Shown: positions 6,216 to 11,429 of the stretch, one piece after another
Layout of the letters: each line of letters begins with the position of its first letter
Position numbering within the stretch: the first letter of the stretch is position 1
Assembly (NCBI GenBank): GCA_023391955.1
Contig: JAEWAA010000467.1
Span: 1-11,429 of the forward strand
Source: Bacillota bacterium
GTDB taxonomy: Bacteria > Bacillota > Bacilli > Paenibacillales > NBRC-103111
Direction: 5' to 3'
Length of the DNA stretch: 11,429 bases
Program-made: the position numbers and the translations under genes
The notes under the pieces: generated by a model
What the model was told of the DNA's origin: nothing
What the model saw: the letters and a program-made list of their open reading frames with translations, nothing else
The model's database searches: none

Positions 6216-7178
6216 ATGGAACCCTTATCCTTGTATCCGCAGGAATTGGAAAGTCGAGTCCACACATTGATCGGACCGTATGAGGTGCTGGCCAACTACC
6301 GGCCCAACAGCCCACGCACCGGTGTTTGGAAAGTACAGTCTCACAGAGACAACCGGTGTTATTATGTGAAGACATATACCCGCAAGCAGCGCTGGCATCC
6401 GGAGGTGTATGCATACCGGAACTGGATTGCCCCCTTGGGCGCTTACGCGCCGGAGCTGGTTGGTGTATTCGAAGGGGAGGATTGGCAGGCGGTTCTGATC
6501 ACTTCTATTGAAGGAACGATTATGCGGGAGACCGGACTAAGCCCGGAAGCCTCCCAGGCCGCTTACCGCAAAGCAGGGGAGCTGACCCGGCTTCTCCATG
6601 ATTCCCAATCGGGTGAATGGTTCGGGCGGCCGGACAAGGACGGTAATCCCATCGAGCTCAGCCACAATCGTGATCCGGTGAAGTATGTGCATGCTGCGGT
6701 TCAGGAGCTTGCCGCTTCCTGCAGAGAGCAGGCGTTATTAAGCCCTGCGGAAGCGGAGCTGGCGGATTGGGCTCTCCGCAATACGGGAGTATTCGAGAAC
6801 GTCAAACCCGTTCCCATCAGCTGGGATTCCACCCCGGGCAATTGGATAGTGGACAACCGGGGTGTTTTTGCGGGGATGATCGATTTTGAGAATATGCTGT
6901 GGGGCATTGACATGGATACCTTCTCCATTCTGTTCGAACGGTATTTCGCGGAGGATGCTCCGGGGATGCTGGCCTTCTTCCAAGGTTACGGCATGGAGAC
7001 GCTGGAGGCCAAGAGAGAACACATCCACATTTGCTGCATCAAAATGGGCTTGGGCGACATTTATTGGGGTACGCAAAACCGGTCGGCGCGGGTAGTGGAT
7101 TACGGCAGACAGCTGCTGGAGCGGATTCATCAAGGCAAGCTGCTTTCGGCTGCGCCGATTCGTGAGCCGTTGAAGTAA
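6216..7178 (+). CDS. Aminoglycoside phosphotransferase-fold (APH) kinase
   Basis: A 320-residue protein of the APH/choline-kinase superfamily. Seen: candidate beta-3 lysine in YYVKTY (K52) and helix-C glutamate in HPEVYAYR (E63); hinge-like VLITSIEG (93-100); the catalytic loop ISWDSTPGNW with D204 and N209; and the metal-binding MIDFE with D223. The usual catalytic-loop histidine (HGDxxxxN) is replaced by Ser (S202-W203-D204), but Asp, Asn and the second Asp are kept, so activity is plausible. Substrate is not evident. The setting, 14 bases after the AraC gene with GAGAGGAG 5 bases before the ATG, implies co-transcription and a role in sugar or sugar-derivative phosphorylation rather than drug resistance. 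Kinases of this fold also act on fructosamines, homoserine, thiamine and methylthioribose. Cytoplasmic. Confidence 0.82.
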   Translation: MEPLSLYPQELESRVHTLIGPYEVLANYRPNSPRTGVWKVQSHRDNRCYYVKTYTRKQRWHPEVYAYRNWIAPLGAYAPELVGVFEGEDWQAVLITSIEGTIMRETGLSPEASQAAYRKAGELTRLLHDSQSGEWFGRPDKDGNPIELSHNRDPVKYVHAAVQELAASCREQALLSPAEAELADWALRNTGVFENVKPVPISWDSTPGNWIVDNRGVFAGMIDFENMLWGIDMDTFSILFERYFAEDAPGMLAFFQGYGMETLEAKREHIHICCIKMGLGDIYWGTQNRSARVVDYGRQLLERIHQGKLLSAAPIREPLK

Positions 7179-7181
7179 AAA

Positions 7182-7221
7182 GCACAATCGGTCAGGATTT
7201 GACCATGATAGACAATTGTGC
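7182..7221 (+). repeat. Nested inverted repeats after the kinase gene
   Basis: Outer arms GCACAAT (7182-7188) and ATTGTGC (7215-7221) are perfect. Inside, GGTCA (7190-7194) and TGACC (7200-7204) form a perfect stem with a GGATT loop. There is no T-run, so it is not an ordinary terminator. It lies between the kinase stop and the GH51 start and may be an mRNA processing or stability element, or an operator for GH51. Confidence 0.45.
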
Positions 7222-7232
7222 CGGGGAAAGCC

Positions 7233-7249
7233 TCTCCATAGAATGGAGG
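7233..7249 (+). promoter_or_regulatory. Hairpin covering the GH51 ribosome binding site
   Basis: TCTCCAT (7233-7239) pairs with ATGGAGG (7243-7249) across a 3-base AGA loop (6 Watson-Crick pairs plus one T-G). The 3' arm contains the GGAGG that lies 7 bases before the GH51 ATG at 7257. Folding would hide this site, although a second AAGGAG directly abuts the ATG. This may lower or condition GH51 translation. Confidence 0.4.
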
Positions 7250-7256
7250 AAAGGAG

Positions 7257-9644
7257 ATGGATAACCCCATGACGTCAAAACCTGAACTACATATTCATTG
7301 CGGATCGCCGGTTACACCGCTGAACGATTTGTTCGGCATTTTTTTTGAGGACTTGAACCATGCCGCCGACGGGGGGCTGTATGCCGAACTGGTGCAGAAC
7401 CGCTCCTTCGAGTTCGACCCCATTGACCATCCGTCTTATCATGCCTTGATGGCTTGGGAGAAGCTGGAGCGGGGAGGACAGGCGGAGCTTACGGTGGAAA
7501 GCACAGCGCCCTTGAATGCCCGAAATCCCCATTACGCGGTGCTGGAGCTGAAGGGACCGGGAGCGGCCGGTTTGATGAACACAGGCTTTAACAGCGGAAT
7601 TCCCGTCCGCCAAGGGGAGAGGTACCGTTTTTCCTTCTATGCCCGGAGGGATGGGAGTCTGGGGGAGAAGGTGACGGTTTCGCTGGAATCAGCGGCTGGT
7701 GAGGTTTATGCCCGTGCACAGCTCACAGTAGGGGCTTCGGGATGGGAAAAATACGAGACCGTATTGGAAGCGGACGCTACCGACTTTAGCGGCAGACTAT
7801 CTATTATAGCGGAAGGCCCAGGCAGGCTGTGTCTAGACATGGTGTCGCTGTTTCCGGTGAATACCTATTTGGGCCGCGAAAATGGCTTACGGGCGGATAT
7901 TGCCGGTCTGCTGGCGGATATGAAGCCGAGGTTTATGCGTTTCCCCGGAGGCTGTCTGGTCCATGACGGTTCGCTGAAGGAAGAGGATCGGGATTCCATG
8001 TACCGCTGGAAGAACACACTGGGCGACCCGGCCCAGCGTCCGGCAAGGCGGAACAATTGGCGGTACAACCAGACGCTGGGGCTGGGTTACTACGAGTATT
8101 TCCTATTCTGCGAAGATATCGGGGCGAAGCCTCTTCCGGTGCTGCCGGCCGGATATAATCCCCATCACCAAGCTGCTGTTCCTGTGGAGGAACTGGGTCC
8201 GTGGATCGATGATGCTCTGGACCTGATTGAATTCGCCAACGGAGCAGCGGACACGGAATGGGGTGCCGTCCGGGCGTCACTGGGCCATCCCGAGCCCTTT
8301 AGCCTGGAGTATCTGGCTATTGGGAACGAAGAGGTGGGGGAAGCCTTCTTTGAGCGGTATATTTATTTCCACCGGGCCATCCGGGAGCGGTATCCCGAAA
8401 TCCAAATCATTAACAGCAGCGGTCCCTTCGCAGCCGGCAGCGAATATGACCGCGGCTGGAAGTCCGCCCGGGAGAACGGCTCCGATCTGGTGGATGAGCA
8501 TTATTACCAGTCCCCGGAATGGTTCCTTGCCAATATGGACCGGTACGACAGCTTCAAGGCGGATGAGCCCAAGGTATTCCTGGGGGAATACGCCACCTGG
8601 GGCAATACCTACTACAATGCGCTGGTAGAAGCAGCCTTTATGACAAGATTGGAGCGGAACGCCCATGCAGTAGGCTTGGCCTGTTATGCCCCGATGCTCT
8701 GCAATGTGGACTATGTGAATTGGAAGCCGGATATGATTTGGTTCAACAATCACCAGGCCTTCGGCACCGCCAACTATTATGTGCAGAAGCTGTTTATGAA
8801 CCATCAGGGAGACGAGCTGCTGCAGGCGGAAGCCGCAGGGCTGGGGCAGCCGTACAAGCCGGAGGAGAAACCGGTAACGGGCGGTTTGGCGCTCGTGGCA
8901 GACCAGTCGGATGTGGCCTTCGAGAGCATCAGTCTGACTAATGACGAAACCGGAGAGGTTCTGGACCTGAGCCATATCACCGGGCGGCTGTCCGATCTGC
9001 CAGAGGCGAAGGCGGAAGGAATCGCCGCTAACCTGGAGCTGGGCGAATCGGACTGGAGCGCTTACACCCTGCGCCTGAAATGCAGGAAGCTGGCGGGGCG
9101 CCGCGGGTTTGTGATCCGCTTTGGCCAAGCAGATGCGGATAACTTCCTGTATTGGGAGGTAGGCGGCTGGCAGAACCAGGATTCCATTATCGGCTCCCGG
9201 GTGAATGGGCGGGGAAGCTGCCTGGCGCAGAATATTTTTACGCTGGAGCTAGCCAAGGACTATGAGCTGGTGCTGGAGGTTCGTGGCCGGAAAATCCGGT
9301 CCTTTATCAACGAGCAGCCGGATCATCAAACGGAGGACCGTCTCCCCAGTGTAGAGCCGCTTTATTTCACCGCAAGCCGTGAGTTTGGCACTGGAGATGT
9401 GATTGTCAAAGCGGTGAATGTGCAGGGTCAGGCATTGAATGCCCGTGTGGTGCTGGAGGGACTCGGGGCAACACCTGCTGCCGCCCGGGTGTATGAGCTG
9501 GCAGGTTATGCCCTGACGGATGAGAACAGCTTCGCGGAGCCGGAACGGATCGTCCCGAAGGAACGCAGCTTCGATATCCAGGCTGACCGCTTTGATTATG
9601 AATTTCCGGGACATTCGGTGACGGTATTCCGAATTAAACAATAA
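7257..9644 (+). CDS. Alpha-L-arabinofuranosidase, GH51, long form with extra beta domains
   Basis: A 795-residue retaining enzyme that removes arabinofuranosyl side groups from arabinoxylan or arabinan fragments. Seen: N-terminal FGIFFEDLNHAADGGLYAEL (26-45); an inserted CBM4/9-like beta domain (about 65-200); the barrel from MRFPGGCLVH (227-236); acid/base motif AIGNEEV with E358; nucleophile motif VFLGEYATW with E444; then a second insertion (about 570-720), probably a concanavalin-like domain (FVIRFGQADADNFLYWEVGG), splitting the C-terminal beta domain, which ends GHSVTVFRI. Typical short bacterial GH51 enzymes are about 500 residues, so this is the long type with a CBM, resembling plant and some bacterial versions. 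No signal peptide: cytoplasmic despite the carbohydrate-binding domains. Start: ATG at 7257, GGAGG 7 bases before; ATG at 7269 is an alternative. It follows the AraC and kinase genes and ends at a strong terminator. Confidence 0.94.
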   Translation: MDNPMTSKPELHIHCGSPVTPLNDLFGIFFEDLNHAADGGLYAELVQNRSFEFDPIDHPSYHALMAWEKLERGGQAELTVESTAPLNARNPHYAVLELKGPGAAGLMNTGFNSGIPVRQGERYRFSFYARRDGSLGEKVTVSLESAAGEVYARAQLTVGASGWEKYETVLEADATDFSGRLSIIAEGPGRLCLDMVSLFPVNTYLGRENGLRADIAGLLADMKPRFMRFPGGCLVHDGSLKEEDRDSMYRWKNTLGDPAQRPARRNNWRYNQTLGLGYYEYFLFCEDIGAKPLPVLPAGYNPHHQAAVPVEELGPWIDDALDLIEFANGAADTEWGAVRASLGHPEPFSLEYLAIGNEEVGEAFFERYIYFHRAIRERYPEIQIINSSGPFAAGSEYDRGWKSARENGSDLVDEHYYQSPEWFLANMDRYDSFKADEPKVFLGEYATWGNTYYNALVEAAFMTRLERNAHAVGLACYAPMLCNVDYVNWKPDMIWFNNHQAFGTANYYVQKLFMNHQGDELLQAEAAGLGQPYKPEEKPVTGGLALVADQSDVAFESISLTNDETGEVLDLSHITGRLSDLPEAKAEGIAANLELGESDWSAYTLRLKCRKLAGRRGFVIRFGQADADNFLYWEVGGWQNQDSIIGSRVNGRGSCLAQNIFTLELAKDYELVLEVRGRKIRSFINEQPDHQTEDRLPSVEPLYFTASREFGTGDVIVKAVNVQGQALNARVVLEGLGATPAAARVYELAGYALTDENSFAEPERIVPKERSFDIQADRFDYEFPGHSVTVFRIKQ

Positions 9645-9652
9645 TTATGGAG

Positions 9653-9692
9653 AAGAGAGCGGATGGGTTGAGTGCCCACTGCTCTCTTTTAA
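9653..9692 (+). terminator. Rho-independent terminator after GH51
   Basis: AAGAGAGC (9653-9660) pairs perfectly with GCTCTCTT (9681-9688), with an inner TGGG/CCCA stem, followed by TTAAATTTA. It starts 9 bases after the GH51 stop and closes the regulator-kinase-GH51 unit. Confidence 0.88.
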
Positions 9693-9723
9693 ATTTAGGG
9701 ATGGAATTTCTCCGGGTTAGAAG

Positions 9724-9729
9724 TATGAT
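9724..9729 (+). promoter_or_regulatory. Possible -10 box for the nucleotidyltransferase gene
   Basis: TATGAT differs from TATAAT at one base and lies after the GH51 terminator and 44 bases before the ATG at 9773. The hexamer 17 bases upstream (ATGGAA) matches only 3 of 6 -35 positions. A separate promoter is needed here because of the preceding terminator, but this assignment is weak. Confidence 0.3.
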
Positions 9730-9772
9730 GATAGCGTAGCTTCAATACGGGAATCGGTGAAGGAGTGGTGTT

Positions 9773-10540
9773 ATGTTTGAGAACCATCGGGACAGCATCA
9801 GGCAATATACTGCGGACGTAAGCCAGGACAGTGGGGTGCTGGCCGTCATCATCGGCGGCTCCATTGCGCACGGATATGCGACGGAGGCATCGGATATTGA
9901 TGTGATGCTTGTTGTGCCGGAGGAGGAGTTTGAGAGACGGTTGGCTTCCGGAGACATTCAATTTCTGCACAAGCCGTATCATGTGGACGGGAAATATATC
10001 AGTCTGGAATTTATCCGCAAGGTCATTGCCACAGGGAATGAAGCCACCCGCTATTCCTTTGAGGGCGCTTTCGTAACGTTTTCGCGAGTGGAGGGGGTAG
10101 AGGAGCTGATCGCTCAAGCGCAAGCTTATCCCCTGGAGCTTAAGGATGACAAGATCAACCGGTTTTACGGCCAGTTCAAAGCCTGGCATTGGTACTGCAA
10201 GGATGCCTTGAAAAAAGGAAATCCGTACCTGCTGGATTATGCGGTCTCCAATTTGGTCTTGTTCGGCGGCAGGATGATTCTGGCCTACAATGAAAAGCTC
10301 TTCCCCTACCAGAAGTGGTTCCTCCGTGTACTGGACAGCTGCGAGAACAAGCCTGATTTGCTGATGGAAAAGCTGGGGGCGTTGGTGGAGAAGAAGGAGC
10401 TGGCGGAGGTGGAGGCATTTTATTCGGCAGTGGACGGGTTCTGTGAATGGAATACCAGCGGGAGGCGCTGGCCGAATATATTTCTGTACGACAGCGAATG
10501 GAAATGGATGTATGGGGAGCCTCCTGTAGCGGATTTGTAA
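9773..10540 (+). CDS. Standalone nucleotidyltransferase (Pol beta-type fold)
   Basis: A 255-residue protein. Seen: the nucleotidyltransferase signature GGSIAHGYATEASDIDVML with G28, G29, S30, D41 and D43, and a likely third carboxylate in YISLEFI (E79), so the metal-binding triad is complete. The remainder (about 115-255) is mostly helical, as in kanamycin-nucleotidyltransferase-like proteins, and rich in Trp and Tyr (KAWHWYCKD; the end EWKWMYGEP). Family members transfer a nucleotide to small molecules, proteins or RNA; the substrate here cannot be told. ATG at 9773 follows AAGGAG by 7 bases. It stands alone after the GH51 terminator, and no HEPN-type or toxin partner is adjacent, so a MNT/HEPN toxin-antitoxin role is not supported. 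Cytoplasmic. Confidence 0.85.
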   Translation: MFENHRDSIRQYTADVSQDSGVLAVIIGGSIAHGYATEASDIDVMLVVPEEEFERRLASGDIQFLHKPYHVDGKYISLEFIRKVIATGNEATRYSFEGAFVTFSRVEGVEELIAQAQAYPLELKDDKINRFYGQFKAWHWYCKDALKKGNPYLLDYAVSNLVLFGGRMILAYNEKLFPYQKWFLRVLDSCENKPDLLMEKLGALVEKKELAEVEAFYSAVDGFCEWNTSGRRWPNIFLYDSEWKWMYGEPPVADL

Positions 10541-10574
10541 GGCACACCCACTTTATACATAAAAGCCTGTTTTT

Positions 10575-10592
10575 GCAAAATTACCGTTTTGC
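10575..10592. repeat. AT-rich inverted repeat between the nucleotidyltransferase and small-protein genes
   Basis: GCAAAA-TTACCG-TTTTGC has perfect 6-base arms with a 6-base loop, followed by CACAATCC rather than a T-run. It lies 35 bases after the nucleotidyltransferase stop and upstream of the small-protein gene. It could be a weak terminator (a run TTTTT precedes it) or a binding site. Nothing else identifiable is in the 114-base gap apart from a TATACT (10623-10628) with no good -35. Confidence 0.3.
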
Positions 10593-10654
10593 ACAATCCG
10601 TAGCGCTGTTACCTGCATCTTCTATACTATCATCATAGTAAAGAGGTGTATCCA

Positions 10655-10885
10655 ATGGCAGCGTGGCAATGGGCAAAAATCAGAAGGACTATCCACATTT
10701 TGAAGAAGCAGCGTGTTGTGCTTTTGAAGCGTTTGGAAGAAATCAACGAGAATCTGCGTTCGGTGCCGAACCCCAGCCGGGCCAGACGGGAGCTGTTGGA
10801 AGCCAGAGCATCCATCAAGGAAGCCCTCCGGTTGAATGCAAGGGCTCTGCGGATCTTAAAAAGCCTCTTTCACGTGCATCCGTAG
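10655..10885 (+). CDS. Small basic helical protein, unknown function
   Basis: A 76-residue protein I do not recognise. It is strongly basic (many Arg and Lys) and looks like two amphipathic helices, roughly residues 5-38 (AKIRRTIHILKKQRVVLLKRLEEI) and 44-72 (RARRELLEARASIKEALRLNARALRILKSL), joined by a VPNPS turn. This suggests a helical hairpin or coiled coil, perhaps nucleic-acid or membrane-surface binding. There are no Cys residues and no signal peptide. It is judged real because ATG at 10655 has GAGGTG 6 bases before it, the gene ends 7 bases before a strong terminator, and no neighbouring gene overlaps it. A GTG at 10646 in the same frame lies inside the binding site and is not used. 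It appears to be a separate transcription unit. Confidence 0.7.
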   Translation: MAAWQWAKIRRTIHILKKQRVVLLKRLEEINENLRSVPNPSRARRELLEARASIKEALRLNARALRILKSLFHVHP

Positions 10886-10892
10886 TATGTAG

Positions 10893-10928
10893 GCGGCCTG
10901 CCCCCAGTGGAGCAGGGCCGCTTTTTTT
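10893..10928 (+). terminator. Rho-independent terminator after the small protein gene
   Basis: GCGGCC-TGC (10893-10901) pairs with GCAGGGCCGC (10912-10921), with one bulged G on the 3' arm, and is followed directly by seven T (10922-10928). The stop codon of the small gene is 7 bases upstream. This is a textbook hairpin plus U-tract and supports the small gene being transcribed. Confidence 0.92.
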
Positions 10929-10944
10929 GCGGGGTTTGGAGGGG

Positions 10945-10968
10945 GGCGCGCTCCCGGCGGGAGGTGCC
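10945..10968. repeat. GC-rich hairpin in the gap before the repeat block
   Basis: GGCGC(G)CTCCC pairs with GGGAGGTGCC around a GGC loop, with one bulged G and one G-T pair. There is no T-run on either side, so it is not a standard terminator. It lies between the small gene's terminator and the repeat block. Role unknown; it may belong to the same mobile or repeated sequence. Confidence 0.35.
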
Positions 10969-10997
10969 GAAACGGATTAAATAGGCGCCCATGGATC

Positions 10998-11181
10998 TAA
11001 CGGACCGTAAAGCCCCTATTGGCGGGAAAATGGGCCCTTTTCGATTTTTGCGGACTCCAGGGCCGTTAAGTGGCAGTTGCCGGGGCTTATGTTGGGCAAA
11101 ACCAGAAAATAAGGTCCTGTGAGTCCGCGAAACTCTAAAAAGAGAACAAACATGCCAAATAGCGGATCCTCAGTCCGCATG
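10998..11181. repeat. Intergenic palindromic repeat block with interleaved GCGGACT/CCGTTA boxes
   Basis: The 306 bases between the small gene and the oxidoreductase gene hold no credible gene; this block fills most of it. Boxes: TAACGGACC (10998-11006) matches GGGCCGTTA (11060-11068) inverted, 8 of 9; AAGCCCC (11010-11016) with GGGGCTT (11082-11088); GCGGACTCCAGGGCC (11050-11064) pairs with GGTCCTGTGAGTCCGC (11113-11128) apart from one bulge and one G-T pair; GCGGA (11162-11166) with TCCGC (11173-11177). The pairings interleave. I remember similar GCGGACT...AGTCCGCTA elements between genes in many Paenibacillus genomes, but cannot search here. It begins about 11 bases beyond the oxidoreductase stop and may act in transcript ends or be a non-autonomous mobile repeat. 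Confidence 0.6.
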
Positions 11182-11191
11182 ATGGGTATCC

Positions 11192-11429
11192 CTACTTCAG
11201 GAACACCACACCCTGTCCGCCCAACCGTGTATGCAGCGTATCCATAGGAATCTCCGCAATGGGCAGCTTCTCCTCTACAGCCAAAGAAGCGGCAATGCCG
11301 GCAGCTTGCCCCAGGGCATAGCAGGTAGGCTGCACCCGCATGGAGGACATAGCTACGTGGGTGGCGGAGATGGAGCGGCCGGCTACCAGCAGTCCCTCCA
11401 CATTTACCGGCACCATACAACGGTAAGGG
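11192..11429 (-). CDS. FAD-dependent oxidoreductase, C-terminal end (5' part outside window)
   Basis: The frame is open to the right edge, so only the last ~78 residues are seen. It reads PYRCMVPVNVEGLLVAGRSI, then SATHVAMSSMRVQPTCYALG and QAAGIAASLAVEEKLPIAEI. This is the C-terminal FAD-contacting region of the FAD_oxidored family (PF12831): the LLVAGRSISATH segment and the R-x-Q-PTC-x-x-x-G-QAAG stretch are characteristic. Members in Firmicutes are often encoded with carbohydrate-use genes, but the substrate is unknown. The ATG at 11416 is an internal methionine (coding sequence continues upstream with PYRC), not the start. The stop is followed immediately by the palindromic repeat block, and no clear terminator with a T-run is seen on the minus strand. 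Confidence 0.85.
   Translation of the reverse strand, partial: PYRCMVPVNVEGLLVAGRSISATHVAMSSMRVQPTCYALGQAAGIAASLAVEEKLPIAEIPMDTLHTRLGGQGVVFLK

Noticed and set aside
6216..7178. Aminoglycoside resistance gene
   Set aside because: Only the fold is shared. The catalytic loop is altered, and the gene is coupled to a sugar-locus AraC regulator.
8277..9128. A 283-codon minus-strand frame inside the GH51 region
   Set aside because: Antisense to the GH51 catalytic domain; no motif or start signal.
9773..10885. Nucleotidyltransferase plus small gene as a toxin-antitoxin or defence pair
   Set aside because: They are separated by 114 bases, the small protein lacks HEPN motifs (no RxxxxxH), and each appears to be its own unit.
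11016..11420. A 134-codon minus-strand frame overlapping the oxidoreductase end
   Set aside because: It is a different frame from the FAD_oxidored motif reading and crosses the intergenic repeat block.
1..11429. tRNA, rRNA, CRISPR arrays, transposase genes or prophage
   Set aside because: No cloverleaf-like sequence, regularly spaced identical repeats, or recombinase/transposase motifs were seen on either strand.

Overview
The window looks like a chromosomal segment of a low-GC-phylum but moderately GC-rich Firmicute, most likely Paenibacillus or a close relative. The reasons are strong AAGGAGG-type ribosome binding sites throughout, a DUF11-repeat surface protein of the type common in spore-forming Bacillales, intracellular GDSL, GH31 and GH51 enzymes with an AraC regulator, and an intergenic block of GCGGACT/AGTCCGC boxes of a kind I remember from Paenibacillus genomes. 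No taxonomic marker such as rRNA is present, so this is an inference.

Layout. 1-1256 (minus) is the N-terminal ~418 residues of a large DUF11-repeat protein that runs off the left edge; its best-supported start is an AUU codon. 1375-2157 (minus) is a class I SAM methyltransferase upstream in the same direction. 2388-3044 (plus) is an SGNH/GDSL esterase resembling the acetylxylan esterase Axe2, with an extended -10 promoter and an operator-like palindrome at the predicted transcription start. A hairpin terminator separates it from 3108-5195 (minus), a cytoplasmic GH31 glycosidase. Divergent from GH31 is an AraC-family regulator (5320-6201), followed 14 bases later by an APH-fold kinase (6216-7178) and then a GH51 alpha-L-arabinofuranosidase (7257-9644), closed by a terminator. 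Next come a standalone nucleotidyltransferase (9773-10540) and a 76-residue basic helical protein (10655-10885) with its own terminator. A palindromic repeat block (about 10998-11181) lies just after the 3' end of an FAD-dependent oxidoreductase (11192-11429, minus) that runs off the right edge.

How it fits together. The middle of the window (2388-9644) is best read as a hemicellulose-debranching locus. An esterase would remove acetyl groups, GH51 would remove arabinofuranosyl side groups, and GH31 would remove an alpha-linked sugar, all in the cytoplasm because none has a signal peptide. The AraC protein shares a short promoter region with GH31 and probably controls it. The kinase may act on a released sugar or derivative, but nothing in its sequence fixes the substrate. 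No transporter is in the window. The left-hand pair (methyltransferase and DUF11 protein) suggests a cell-surface or spore-surface locus. I found no convincing new multi-gene system. The most unusual signals are the AUU start, the folded leader of GH51, and the interleaved inverted-repeat block.
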